From CAYOYK01 sp964408185 (lineage in GTDB: Bacteria > Bacillota > Clostridia > Christensenellales > Aristaeellaceae), in NCBI GenBank assembly GCA_964408185.1, contig CAYOYK010000007.1, positions 9,190 to 73,189 on the forward strand: 64,000 nucleotides of DNA. Direction: 5' to 3'. The translations under genes and the position numbers were made by a program. This document shows positions 25,734 to 34,608 of the stretch, in pieces. The first letter of the stretch is position 1, and each line of letters begins with the position of its first letter. The notes beneath the pieces are model-generated. The model was not told where the DNA came from. It saw only the letters and a list, made by a program, of their open reading frames with translations, and did not search any database.

Positions 25734-25771
25734 AAAGCGCCGCCGCCCCCTACTGGGAGCGGCGGCGCTTT
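25734..25771. terminator. Bidirectional terminator between convergent genes
   Basis: A perfect 13-bp stem AAAGCGCCGCCGC / GCGGCGGCGCTTT with a 12-base loop, between the plus-strand gene ending at 25717 and the minus-strand gene ending at 25781. The A3/T3 flanks serve both directions weakly. Confidence 0.8.
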
Positions 25772-25780
25772 GGCGTGCGG

Positions 25781-27184
25781 TCAGACGCGCTTGTAGGTCG
25801 TCGTGCCGCAGGGAATGCCGATGCCCGTCACCGTGTCGATCAAACCATCCGCTGTCGGGACGATTTCATCCACGCGGAAGGCCGGATCCTCCACGACGTT
25901 CACGCGCGCGGTCAGCTTGCCGTCCTTTACGCAATATGTCGCCTGATAATCGGCCGGGAGGCCGTACGGGTCGAAAAGCGTGCAGGTTTGGTACTGTTGG
26001 CCCCGCATGTTGTAGCAAAAGCCGAAGGGCGGCGTAAACGGCTCGCCGTGGAATTGAAGCACAAGACCGCTGCCGGGACGCAGCACGGTGAGCGAACGGC
26101 CATCCTCACTCCTGTACAGGCCCTCCGCCAGCGATACGCTGCCGTCGTCGCCCTCAAGGGTGGGCAGCGCCAGCGCGCGGATGCGCTCCTGCAAGGCTTC
26201 GGTATCGGCGGTGCGCTCGCAGGGCTCGTCGTCGTTCAGCAGCGCGGGGATCAGCGTTTCGTGGATCAGCGTCATCTCCTGCTGCATGTCCTCCAAGCAC
26301 GCGTTCACGCTGATGACCGCGTCCTTTTGCGGAATGACCAGCATCAGCTGTCCGTACATGCCGTCACCGCGGTAGAAGCCGTCTACGCAGCGCCAGAACT
26401 GATAGCCGTAGCCTTGGTTCCAATCGCTCTTGGGATCGGGCTCGCCGTCCCAGTTGTTGATGTGCTTGGCCGTGGCGGTCTTTACAAAGAAGTCGGGCAG
26501 CACGCGCTCACCCTCCCACATGCCGTCCTGCAACAGGAGCTGGCCGACCTTGGCGAGATCCGCCGTGCCGAGGTAGAGGCCCCAGCCGCCAAAATCAACG
26601 CCCTCCGGGCTGACGTTCCAGTGCGGGTGGCGGATGCCCAGCTTGTCAAATAGGCGAGGCGCGAGATAATCCACAATCGGCATGCCGATCACGCGCTGCA
26701 AAATGTAGCTGACGAGGTACGTGCCCAGACTGTTATAATGAAAGTGCGTGCCGGGCTCGTGGTCGATGGGGAAGCGCAGGGCGGCCTGCGCCCAATGCGT
26801 TTCGCCAAAGTCCAGCTTGTCCGCGTCGTAATCAAGGCCGGAGCCCATCGTGAGCAGGTGCTCGACGGTCACCTTTTTCAGCCGCTCGCTTGGGTTCTCC
26901 GGCGCGATGTCGCCAAGGTATTTGAGGATGGGGTCGTCGTAGCGGAGCAAGCCCTCCTGCACCGCAAAGCCCGCCGCAATGGACGTAAAGCTCTTGCTCA
27001 GCGAAAACAGCATATGGGGCAGCTCGGCTTTGTAGGGCTTCCACTCCAGCGTGCAGGCGATTTTGCCGTGCCGCAGGATGCGCACGCCGTGGAAACAGAG
27101 TCCTTCCTTTTCCGCGCGGTTCAGGAACGCCAGTATGCCGGAGGAGGAGACGCGCAGCTCCTCAGGGATGGTTGCATGGTACAT
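25781..27184 (-). CDS. Beta-lactamase/esterase-family serine hydrolase
   Basis: A 467-residue cytosolic protein of the class C beta-lactamase-like family. The nucleophile motif SxxK is seen as SLSK in LFSLSKSFTS, and a Tyr motif lies in FHYNSLGTYL. It is longer than the usual 350-400 residues, with a C-terminal beta-rich lipocalin-like region. No signal peptide is seen, which argues for an esterase or peptidase role rather than antibiotic resistance. The ATG at 27184 has GGAGG eight bases upstream; the longer frame to 27250 runs through the promoter and is rejected. Confidence 0.85.
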   Translation of the reverse strand: MYHATIPEELRVSSSGILAFLNRAEKEGLCFHGVRILRHGKIACTLEWKPYKAELPHMLFSLSKSFTSIAAGFAVQEGLLRYDDPILKYLGDIAPENPSERLKKVTVEHLLTMGSGLDYDADKLDFGETHWAQAALRFPIDHEPGTHFHYNSLGTYLVSYILQRVIGMPIVDYLAPRLFDKLGIRHPHWNVSPEGVDFGGWGLYLGTADLAKVGQLLLQDGMWEGERVLPDFFVKTATAKHINNWDGEPDPKSDWNQGYGYQFWRCVDGFYRGDGMYGQLMLVIPQKDAVISVNACLEDMQQEMTLIHETLIPALLNDDEPCERTADTEALQERIRALALPTLEGDDGSVSLAEGLYRSEDGRSLTVLRPGSGLVLQFHGEPFTPPFGFCYNMRGQQYQTCTLFDPYGLPADYQATYCVKDGKLTARVNVVEDPAFRVDEIVPTADGLIDTVTGIGIPCGTTTYKRV

Positions 27185-27220
27185 CAAGGGTACCTCCTCG
27201 CTTGTAAATATCATATGCTC

Positions 27221-27250
27221 ATTATAGCACAATCCGCGCCGTGCGCACAA
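27221..27250 (-). promoter_or_regulatory. Sigma-A promoter for the serine hydrolase
   Basis: On the minus strand, TTGTGC (27245-27250), 18 bases and consensus TATAAT (27221-27226) with TGC directly before it. Confidence 0.72.
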
Positions 27251-27254
27251 CGGT

Positions 27255-27683
27255 TTACGCCAGCTTGAAGGTCAGCACTCCCGCCAGCATCAGCGCGACG
27301 CCCGCGTACTGCCACAGCCCCAGCGTCGCTTTCTCCTGCCCAAAGAGCCCCAGCGCGTCGATGAGCGCCGCCACCAAAAGCTGCGCGATCAGGATCACGG
27401 AGATGGCCACCGTGGTGTCCAGCTTTTGCAGCGACAGCATCACCGTAACGGTGATCACCGGGGCCAGCACGCCGCCCAGCCAATACAGCCAGTGCGTCTG
27501 CGTCAGCGCGCGCAGGTTGCCCCTGCCAAAGAGCAGCATGACCGCAAGCGCCAGCACAAAGCCCACGCACTGCACCAGCGCGTTGCCCTCCCACAGGCCG
27601 ATTTTGTCGCCGAGCCTTGTGTTCCACACGCCCTGCACGCTCATGGCCGCGCCCGCGATCACGGCAAATACAAACGAAAGCAT
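27255..27683 (-). CDS. DMT-superfamily transporter, YdcZ/DUF606 type
   Basis: A 142-residue, five-helix membrane protein of the short DMT (DUF606) type, which acts as dimers of small subunits. The fold pattern is a first helix with MSVQGVWNTRLG and a terminal helix ending LAGVLTFKLA. GGAGG is eight bases before the ATG at 27683 and two bases before the ATG at 27689, so the inner start is chosen. The substrate is unknown. Confidence 0.8.
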   Translation of the reverse strand: MLSFVFAVIAGAAMSVQGVWNTRLGDKIGLWEGNALVQCVGFVLALAVMLLFGRGNLRALTQTHWLYWLGGVLAPVITVTVMLSLQKLDTTVAISVILIAQLLVAALIDALGLFGQEKATLGLWQYAGVALMLAGVLTFKLA

Positions 27684-27856
27684 GTCCATCGCCTCCGCCG
27701 TTAGCTTGCGCGGCGGACGCAAGGATTATCCAGCTCAGGCGCGGACAGGCAGGCATGGAAGAATAACACAAAACCTTCACACAACGGTCATGCCGCGATA
27801 AGCTTGCGGCGGTATGCTCCCACCGTACACAGCAAATCGGTAAGGAGTGGAAAACC

Positions 27857-29467
27857 ATGAAGAAGGTCATCAAGTGGCTGCTGATTCTGGTCGTGCTCGG
27901 CGCGGCGGGTTATTTTGGCTATCAGTTCTATCTGTCCCGCACGCAGACGTCGGCGGAGGCAAGCACCACTGCGTATACGCAGGTAGCGGTTGCGACGGGC
28001 GATTTGGAAAAATCCGTCACCGGCACGGGCTCCCTGAGCATCTCTCAGACGCAGAATGTTACGCTGGAGTTCCCCGTCACCATCAGCGAGGCGCTTGTGG
28101 TCGCGGGCGACAGCGTCGCCGAGGGACAGGAGATGTACCGGATCGATCCGGACGCGCTCCAAACCACGATTGACAGCCTGCAAACCGAGCTGGAGACCGC
28201 CGAGTCCGAGATCGTTACCTTGAGCAGCGATTACTCCTCGGCCGAGGTCATCAAGTACGGCATCAAGGGCCGTGTGAAGCTCTCGTATTTGGAGGCCGGC
28301 AGGCAGATCGAGGACATCATGGCGGAGTATGGCAAGCTGCTGCTGCTCTCGCTGGATGGCACCATGCGGGTGGAGATTCCCGCGGGCGACCTTGCCATTG
28401 ACGACGTGGTAAAGGTACGCGCGGCCGCCGGGACCACGGCGGGCGTCGTGGCGGAGGTCAACGGCGACACAGCCGTAATTTCCTTCACGGATACCTACGC
28501 CCTGCAGGACGAGGAGGTGCAGGTGCTGACCAACGACCTCAAGCCGCTGGGCAGCGCGGCGGCGCAAATCCATATGCCGTACTGGGTCACCTCCACAGCC
28601 AAGGGCTATGTCAGCATCGCCTATGTGGAGATCAACGCTAAGGTCTACAAGGCCTCGCGTATGGTCTATTTGACCAACGTGCCCACCTCCGACGAGTATG
28701 CCGCGCAGGTGAAGGAGCGCGAGCGCCTGACCAATTTGATTCAGAGCGCCAAGGCGCTTCAGGCCGGCGGCGTGATCTGCGCGCCTGTGGCGGGCATCGT
28801 CAACTCGGCGCTGACCGCCTCCACCGTTGAGCAGGCCGAGAATACCGTGCTTGCCTCGCTGTACGTAGGCGACGCCAAGCAGATGATCGTCAGCGTGGAC
28901 GAGCTGGATATCATCAACGTGGCCGTGGGCCAGAACGTGGACATCGTCATGGACGCGATCTCGGATAAGACCTACTCCGCGACCGTCTCGTACGTATCGC
29001 AGATCGGCACAACCTCCAGCGGCGTGACCGTGTACGACGTCACGCTGGATATCGCCGGTGACGATCAGCTTCGCATCGGCATGAACGGCACCGCGACCAT
29101 CAAGATCGAGCAGGTGACGGGCGTGCTGCTGGTGCCGATCACGGCGCTCAACAGCTCCCGCGACGGCCAGTATGTGTGGCTGTACGACGCGAGCATCACC
29201 GCGGAGAGCGGCGACGATCCGGGCGTTAAGACATTTGTGACCACGGGCCTTTCCGATGAGACGTATGCCGAGGTTACGTCCGGGCTCAGCGAGGGCGACG
29301 TCGTGCTGGTGACGCGCGAGGCTTCCACCAGCAGCACCAGCAGCACGGACTTCGGCGGCGGCATGATGGATTTTGCCAACATGGGCGGCGGCGATATGCC
29401 CAGCATGCCCTCCGGCGGCGGCAGCGCGCCTTCGGGCGGCGGCAATGGCGGCGGCAGGCAGCAATAG
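27857..29467 (+). CDS. MacA/HlyD-family efflux adaptor
   Basis: A 536-residue membrane-fusion protein: N-terminal TM anchor (about 5-25), barrel-sandwich hybrid halves (about 45-100 and 300-330), a helical hairpin between, then beta-barrel and membrane-proximal domains (about 345-480). It should link the ABC transporter encoded next to the cell envelope. Residues after about 495 form a Ser/Thr then Gly/Met/Pro-rich tail (MMDFANMGGGDMPSMPSGGG), unusual for the family and possibly metal-interacting. It is the first gene of a three-gene operon. Confidence 0.87.
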   Translation: MKKVIKWLLILVVLGAAGYFGYQFYLSRTQTSAEASTTAYTQVAVATGDLEKSVTGTGSLSISQTQNVTLEFPVTISEALVVAGDSVAEGQEMYRIDPDALQTTIDSLQTELETAESEIVTLSSDYSSAEVIKYGIKGRVKLSYLEAGRQIEDIMAEYGKLLLLSLDGTMRVEIPAGDLAIDDVVKVRAAAGTTAGVVAEVNGDTAVISFTDTYALQDEEVQVLTNDLKPLGSAAAQIHMPYWVTSTAKGYVSIAYVEINAKVYKASRMVYLTNVPTSDEYAAQVKERERLTNLIQSAKALQAGGVICAPVAGIVNSALTASTVEQAENTVLASLYVGDAKQMIVSVDELDIINVAVGQNVDIVMDAISDKTYSATVSYVSQIGTTSSGVTVYDVTLDIAGDDQLRIGMNGTATIKIEQVTGVLLVPITALNSSRDGQYVWLYDASITAESGDDPGVKTFVTTGLSDETYAEVTSGLSEGDVVLVTREASTSSTSSTDFGGGMMDFANMGGGDMPSMPSGGGSAPSGGGNGGGRQQ

Positions 29468-29484
29468 GATAGGAGGGGCGAACC

Positions 29485-30183
29485 ATGATTGAAATGACGG
29501 ACGTGGTGAAGCGCTACTCGCTGGGCGGCGAGACCATCTACGCGCTGAACCATATCTCCCTCCATGTGGACGCGGGTGAGTACGTCGCCATCATCGGCCC
29601 CAGCGGAAGCGGCAAGAGCACGCTGATGAACATCATCGGCTGCTTGGATACGGCGGACGAGGGCACCTATCTGCTCAACGACAAGCCCATCGAGAAGTAC
29701 CGCGAGCGGCAGCTTGCGCGCATCCGCAACGAGCAGATCGGCTTTATCTTTCAGGGCTTCAACCTGCTCAGCAAGCTCACCGCGCTGGAGAACGTGGAGC
29801 TGCCCATGATCTACAAGGGCACGCGGGCGGGCGAGCGCAAGCGCATGGCGCAGGAGGCGCTCTCGCGCGTAGGGCTTGGCGAACGCATGAAGCACCGGCC
29901 CAACCAGCTCTCCGGTGGACAGCAGCAGCGCGCGGCCATCGCGCGGGCCATCGCGGTCAAGCCTGCGCTGATTCTGGCGGACGAACCCACCGGCAATCTG
30001 GATAAAAAGACCGGGCGGGAGATCTTGGATATCTTTGACGAGCTGCACGCGTCGGGCAATACCATCGTGCTCATCACGCACGACCCAAACGTTGCCAAGC
30101 GCGCGCAGCGGGTCATCCGCATAGAAGACGGCAAACTATTTGAGGGAGAGGAGGCGGCCTCGGATGCTGTTCCAGTCGTTTAA
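29485..30183 (+). CDS. MacB/LolD-type ABC ATP-binding protein
   Basis: A 232-residue ATPase with Walker A GPSGSGKST, Q-loop FIFQGFN, signature LSGGQQQR and Walker B LILADEP with the catalytic Glu, followed by the family motif TGNLDKKTG. It energises the permease encoded next, with which it overlaps by 20 bases. The operon is a MacAB-like export pump for a peptide, lipid or drug. Confidence 0.93.
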   Translation: MIEMTDVVKRYSLGGETIYALNHISLHVDAGEYVAIIGPSGSGKSTLMNIIGCLDTADEGTYLLNDKPIEKYRERQLARIRNEQIGFIFQGFNLLSKLTALENVELPMIYKGTRAGERKRMAQEALSRVGLGERMKHRPNQLSGGQQQRAAIARAIAVKPALILADEPTGNLDKKTGREILDIFDELHASGNTIVLITHDPNVAKRAQRVIRIEDGKLFEGEEAASDAVPVV

Positions 30184-31351
30184 AATGGCCATCAAGGCCA
30201 TTGCGGGCAACAAAATGCGCTCCTTCCTGACCATACTGGGCGTCGTCATCGGCGTGGTGGCCATTGTGGTGCTGGTTTCCATCGCGCAGGGCGCTAATTC
30301 GTCGGTCGTCAGCAGCATCGAGGGGATGGGCACCAACCTCATCAACGTGTCCATCCGCGCGCGGCGCACCAACCCCGTGACCATGGAGGGCTTGCAGGAG
30401 CTGGCCGAAAGCGAGTACATCGCGTTCGTCGCGCCTACGGTCACGCTGTCCGGCACGGTGAAGGCGGGCGTGACCACCTACGACGATGGCAGCCTGATGG
30501 GTACGACGCCGGGCTATGAGTCGATCCGTAATTGGTCGCTGCAGGAGGGGCGCTTCCTCAAGGACCCGGATATCGACAACCGCAGCTTTGTGGCCGTAAT
30601 CGGCGCCGAGGCCGCCACGGAGATGTACGGCACCACGCATGTGGTGGGCGAGACGTTTACCATCAACGGCTACACGTTTACCGTGGTGGGCGTGCTGGCC
30701 GAAAACGGCTCGTCCGCCTCCGGCAGCAACGATAACCAGATCATCCTTCCGTTTACGCTGGCGGAGCGTATCTTCAGCCAGCGCGGCATCAGCACGTTCT
30801 ATGTGTCCGCCACGTCCAGCGAAATGGTTACGCTGGCGCAGGCCGATGTAGAGGCGTACCTCAAAAAGACATTTGAGAACTACAACACCAGCAGCTCCGG
30901 CACGCAGTATACCGTATACAACCAGACCGAGATGCTGGATACCCTCAGCGAGACCACCCAGACGCTCACCCTGATGCTGGGCGGTATCGCGGCCATCAGC
31001 CTGCTGGTGGGCGGCATCGGGATCATGAACATCATGCTGGTCAGCGTGAGCGAGCGCACGAGGGAAATCGGCATCCGCAAGGCCATCGGGGCCGCGCGGA
31101 GCAACATCCTGATGCAGTTTCTCATCGAGTCGCTTGTTGTCAGCCTGATGGGCGGGTTGATCGGGCTGCTGGTCTCCGTGGGGCTGGTGTACATACTCGG
31201 CCCCGTGCTCGATATGACGCTGACCGTGCCGACGTTTGTGGCGTGGATCGCCATCGGCTTCAGCGTGTTCATCGGCGTGGTGTTCGGCATGTACCCGGCC
31301 AACAAGGCCTCCAAGCTGCGCCCCATCGAGGCGCTCCATTACGAGGGCTGA
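30164..31351 (+). CDS. MacB-type ABC permease
   Basis: A 395-residue permease with the MacB/FtsX plan: one N-terminal TM helix (about 20-45, MRSFLTILGVVIGVVAIV), a large external domain (about 50-265) and three C-terminal TM helices with the conserved GGIGIMNIMLVSVSERTREIGIRKAIGA coupling segment given here by position about 285-312. The ATG at 30164 follows GGAGAGGAGG inside the ATPase gene. Read-through from this operon would enter gpr, whose start lies in a hairpin. Confidence 0.92.
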   Translation: MLFQSFKMAIKAIAGNKMRSFLTILGVVIGVVAIVVLVSIAQGANSSVVSSIEGMGTNLINVSIRARRTNPVTMEGLQELAESEYIAFVAPTVTLSGTVKAGVTTYDDGSLMGTTPGYESIRNWSLQEGRFLKDPDIDNRSFVAVIGAEAATEMYGTTHVVGETFTINGYTFTVVGVLAENGSSASGSNDNQIILPFTLAERIFSQRGISTFYVSATSSEMVTLAQADVEAYLKKTFENYNTSSSGTQYTVYNQTEMLDTLSETTQTLTLMLGGIAAISLLVGGIGIMNIMLVSVSERTREIGIRKAIGAARSNILMQFLIESLVVSLMGGLIGLLVSVGLVYILGPVLDMTLTVPTFVAWIAIGFSVFIGVVFGMYPANKASKLRPIEALHYEG

Positions 31352-31353
31352 CC

Positions 31354-31383
31354 GTATCAAAACCAGCTTTGCCGCGCATGATA
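31354..31383 (+). promoter_or_regulatory. Forespore sigma-G/F-type promoter candidate for gpr
   Basis: GTATC (31354-31358), exactly 18 bases, then CATGATA (31377-31383), close to the sigma-G pattern GHATR-N18-CATxHTA. GPR genes are known forespore genes, which supports the call. Transcription would begin near 31390, just before the ribosome binding site. Confidence 0.6.
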
Positions 31384-31415
31384 GCCCCGCGAAAGGAAGG
31401 GGTCGTCATGCGCGG
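31372..31415 (+). promoter_or_regulatory. Hairpin sequestering the gpr start codon
   Basis: CCGCGCATGA (31372-31381) is perfectly complementary to TCATGCGCGG (31406-31415), which contains the gpr ATG. Inside it, CCCC (31385-31388) can pair with GGGG (31399-31402) of the ribosome binding site. RNA read through from upstream could close this stem; RNA started at the forespore promoter would lack the 5' arm. Confidence 0.6.
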
Positions 31416-32331
31416 TTTTCGTACCGATCTGGCCATGGAATCCGCCCTTGGGCAGGACAGTCTGCCTGAGGGCGTTCGCATGGATACCGAGCATACCGAG
31501 GACGCGACCGTAACGACGATCTGTGTGGATACCGAGGCGGGCGCGCGCCTGCTGGAGCATGCCGTCGGCCGCTATGTCACCATCGATTGCCCGGAGCTTG
31601 CCGCCTGCGATGCGGATAGGCAGGCGCGCGTCGCCGCGCTGGTGCGGGACGCGCTGACCGAGCTGCTTCCGCCGGAGGGCGAGCTGCTGGTGCTGGGGCT
31701 TGGCAACCGCAACGTCACGGCGGACGCACTGGGCACGCGCGTCGTGGAGCGCATGCTAGTAACGCGGCACATGCTGCGCAGCATGGAGGGCGATCTGTCG
31801 CGCAGGCTGCGCGGGATCAGCGCCATCGCGCCCGGCGTGCTGGGCGTAACGGGCATAGAGACCGCCGAGCTTTGCAAGGGGCTGGTGGCGCACGTGCGGC
31901 CTGCGGCCGTCATCGTCATCGACGCGCTGGCCGCGCTGGACAGCGATCGCATCTGCACCACCATACAAATCACCGATACGGGCATTGAACCCGGCAGCGG
32001 CGTGGGCAACCATCGCCTTGGGCTGAACCGGAGGACGCTGGGCGTGCCGGTCGTCGCCATCGGCGTACCGATGGTCGTTTACGCGTCCACCATTGCACGG
32101 GACGCGCTGCAGCGCCTCATGACGCGCTATCGCCTGATGGACGAGGACGACCCGGCGGCGCAGGCGATTTTACGGGATGTGGCGGACGGCCCGTTGGGCA
32201 AGATGGTCGTCACCCCGCGCGAGATCGACGAGCTTGTGCTCCATGTGGCGGAGCTGCTGGGCGACGGAATGAATCAGGCATTTCACCCGCTGCTGGACGG
32301 GCCGACGCTGCAAATGCTCATGCACCAGTAA
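31408..32331 (+). CDS. gpr: Germination protease GPR
   Basis: A 307-residue protease that degrades small acid-soluble spore proteins during germination. The whole protein fits the GPR family (residues about 85-260 include the GLGNRNVTADALG and PAAVIVIDALAALD segments), and the N-terminus carries the short pro-region (RTDLAMES) removed on activation. The ATG at 31408 lies behind AAGGAAGGGG. It sits directly upstream of spoIIP, the order seen in Bacillus and Clostridium, and is strong evidence that the organism makes endospores. Confidence 0.95.
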   Translation: MRGFRTDLAMESALGQDSLPEGVRMDTEHTEDATVTTICVDTEAGARLLEHAVGRYVTIDCPELAACDADRQARVAALVRDALTELLPPEGELLVLGLGNRNVTADALGTRVVERMLVTRHMLRSMEGDLSRRLRGISAIAPGVLGVTGIETAELCKGLVAHVRPAAVIVIDALAALDSDRICTTIQITDTGIEPGSGVGNHRLGLNRRTLGVPVVAIGVPMVVYASTIARDALQRLMTRYRLMDEDDPAAQAILRDVADGPLGKMVVTPREIDELVLHVAELLGDGMNQAFHPLLDGPTLQMLMHQ

Positions 32332-32376
32332 GGTTGCGCATATACATGGGTAACGCGTATGGGCGGGGGTGATACC

Positions 32377-33363
32377 ATGGAGCGATCGGACGGGCACCGC
32401 TTGCTGTGGCTGGCGGCGCTTTGCTTTTTGCTGGCGGTAACGGTCGGCGTGATTCTGCTGCTGCAGCCCGCGCCCGCGCGGGTGGACGAGCCGCCGGAGG
32501 ATGCGGCGGCGGTGTTTGCGGCCGACGACAGCCTTTTTTTTGCGCCGCCGGAAACCGCGGACGAATCGGGCCAGTCCACGTCCGCGCCCCCAACGCCGGA
32601 CATGTCCGTGTCCGCATCCCCAACGGCGGGCACGCCCGCGTCCGCGTCCCCAACGCCGGACTCGGCCGCGCCTGCCGACGGCTTTACGCTCACGGTCATT
32701 GCGCCCGCATCGTCGGAGCGGCCCGTGCGAATCTTGATTTATCACACGCACACCTACGAGGCGTATACGCCTGAGGCGGACGCGGCCTACACCGAGACGG
32801 AAGCGTGGCGCACCGCCGACGAGCGCTACAACGTGGTGCGCGTCGGCGAGGAGCTGGCCGCGCTGCTGACCAGCATGGGCTATTCCGTTACGCACGACGC
32901 GGACGCATACGAGCCGCCCGATTTGGCAAGCTCCTACGCGCGCTCGCTGGAGATGCTTCTGCGGCGGCAGGCGGCGGGGGAGACGTATGACCTGTATATC
33001 GACCTGCACCGGGACGCGTACATGGACGGCCAGACGGGACCCAACGCGCTGTCGATCGGCGGTGTGCCGACGGCGCGGCTGATGGCGCTGGTCGGCAAGG
33101 GCGAGGGGCAGACCAGCGAGGGCTTTGACCAGCGGCCGGACTGGGAGAAAAACCTTGCCCTCGCCCAGCGGATCACGGATTCGCTCAACGGGCAGTGCGA
33201 GGGCCTTTGCAAGCCCGTGCGCGTGCGCAGCGGGCGGTACAACCAGCATGTCGCGCCCAACTGCGTGCTGGTGGAGGTCGGCAACAACCGCAACACGCTG
33301 TCGGAGGCGCTTGCCGTTATGCCGTACTTGGCGGACGCCATCCGGGATGCGCTGACGGAGTAG
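32377..33363 (+). CDS. spoIIP: Stage II sporulation protein P (engulfment murein hydrolase)
   Basis: A 328-residue membrane-anchored amidase/endopeptidase that trims septal peptidoglycan during engulfment. An N-terminal TM helix (about 9-30) is followed by a Pro/Ser-rich linker and the catalytic domain, with ILIYHTHTYEAY (metal-binding His), DLHRDAY and VEVGNNRNTLSEAL motifs of SpoIIP. GGGGGTGAT places the start at ATG 32377 rather than 32359. The linker carries four near-identical repeats of a Pro/Ala/Ser unit (32580-32665). SpoIID and SpoIIM are not in the window. Confidence 0.93.
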   Translation: MERSDGHRLLWLAALCFLLAVTVGVILLLQPAPARVDEPPEDAAAVFAADDSLFFAPPETADESGQSTSAPPTPDMSVSASPTAGTPASASPTPDSAAPADGFTLTVIAPASSERPVRILIYHTHTYEAYTPEADAAYTETEAWRTADERYNVVRVGEELAALLTSMGYSVTHDADAYEPPDLASSYARSLEMLLRRQAAGETYDLYIDLHRDAYMDGQTGPNALSIGGVPTARLMALVGKGEGQTSEGFDQRPDWEKNLALAQRITDSLNGQCEGLCKPVRVRSGRYNQHVAPNCVLVEVGNNRNTLSEALAVMPYLADAIRDALTE

Positions 33364-33391
33364 AATAAACAAGACAAAATCCGCAAAAGGC

Positions 33392-33421
33392 TTGCAAGGC
33401 GAATGGCGATTCTTGTATAAT
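33392..33421 (+). promoter_or_regulatory. Sigma-A promoter of the kinase/FHA module
   Basis: TTGCAA (33392-33397), 18 bases and consensus TATAAT (33416-33421) after TTG, about 33 bases before the start at 33454. Confidence 0.78.
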
Positions 33422-33453
33422 CATACCAAAGATTGTCCAAAGGAGAACCCGCC

Positions 33454-34554
33454 ATGCCGCAGGAGAAGCTTACCGTTCTGTCCAGAAAGGGGATTGAGGC
33501 GATCCCGCTCAGCAGGCAGAACGCCGCCTTTGTAAAGCAATACATCACCGAGGATATCTGCCAGCGTAAGTTTTCCGAAACGCTTGGCAAGTATGCTCCC
33601 GTTGCCGATCCCGACGGACTGCGCACGCTCCTTGTGGACGAGCTGACGCGCATGAACCCCGGCGCGCAGCGGGATTCCATAAGGCGCAAGGTCGCCCTCT
33701 GGCTTGGCGATAAGAACGCGCCGGAGGATCGAACGACGCTGATACAGCTCTGCTTTGCCATGCGCCTGAACGAGCTGGACGCGCAAAACTTTTTGGCCTC
33801 GGCCGGGGGCGGCTGCCTGCACCGCCGCAACCCGGAGGAGCTTACCTACCTGTACGCGCTGCGCATGGGGCTGGACTACGAGCAGAGCCAGCGCATGCTG
33901 GCGCGCGTGCGGCAGATCATGGCGCGCGCGGGCGGCCCTGCCGAGGATTGCCTGACGCATTCCATTTCCCAGCGGTTTGATCTGGTGCGCACCGAGGAGG
34001 ACTTCTACCGCTTTATCGAGCAAAACCGCATGAGCCTTGGCATGCTGCACAACACCGCGTATGCCTACTATTGCCGATATATGCGCGTGCTCACCAACCC
34101 GACGGGCGCGCTGGATACCGTGACGGAGGAAGCCTATACCGTGCGCGACGTGGTGGATATGTACCTGCGCGTCGCGCCCGGCGAGCCTGCGCAGGAGATG
34201 GGACGCGACATGCTGCGCAAGACGCTGCTCAAGCATTGGCCTAACGAATCCAGCCTGTCCCGCATTGCCGGCCGCCAGATGGACGTGCCGCGCAAGGTGC
34301 TCACGCTGCTGTTCCTCATCACGGACGGTGCGGAGGACGAGCCGGAGGACGAGCTGATCGACGAGAATCGAGGCCCTCGGCGCATGTTTATCGACCGCTA
34401 TCAGCGTGTCAACGCCATGCTGGACGCGTGCGGATACAGCGCGCTGGATCCGCGCAACCCCTTTGACTGGCTCGCGCTCTACTGCATGTACGTCGGCGAG
34501 GACGGAGATGTGAGCGAGCGCATGCGCAGCGTGCTGGCCGATATCTTTGCCTGA
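33454..34554 (+). CDS. Unknown soluble protein at the head of the kinase/FHA module
   Basis: A 366-residue, largely helical cytosolic protein with no recognised catalytic motif. It has no TM helix. Segments such as CFAMRLNELDAQNFLASAGG and PEELTYLYALRMGLDYEQ look like helical-repeat packing, and an acidic patch (EDEPEDELIDEN) lies near residue 295. AAAGGAG sits before ATG 33454; the upstream ATG at 33433 lacks a site. It is first in a unit with a Ser/Thr kinase, so it could be a substrate, scaffold or regulator; this is inference from position only. Confidence 0.72.
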   Translation: MPQEKLTVLSRKGIEAIPLSRQNAAFVKQYITEDICQRKFSETLGKYAPVADPDGLRTLLVDELTRMNPGAQRDSIRRKVALWLGDKNAPEDRTTLIQLCFAMRLNELDAQNFLASAGGGCLHRRNPEELTYLYALRMGLDYEQSQRMLARVRQIMARAGGPAEDCLTHSISQRFDLVRTEEDFYRFIEQNRMSLGMLHNTAYAYYCRYMRVLTNPTGALDTVTEEAYTVRDVVDMYLRVAPGEPAQEMGRDMLRKTLLKHWPNESSLSRIAGRQMDVPRKVLTLLFLITDGAEDEPEDELIDENRGPRRMFIDRYQRVNAMLDACGYSALDPRNPFDWLALYCMYVGEDGDVSERMRSVLADIFA

Positions 34555-34608
34555 CGGGCCGCTCGGCGGCAAGTACCAAAGCGCCCTGTGGCGGAAGGAG
34601 TCCTTGGA

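Noticed and set aside
25781..27184. Antibiotic-resistance beta-lactamase
   Set aside because: SxxK family member but no signal peptide, extra C-terminal region and no resistance context; esterase-like hydrolase is more likely.
32332..32376. Sigma-E promoter before spoIIP (CATATACAT)
   Set aside because: The -10-like string has two extra bases and no matching -35; spoIIP may be read from gpr.
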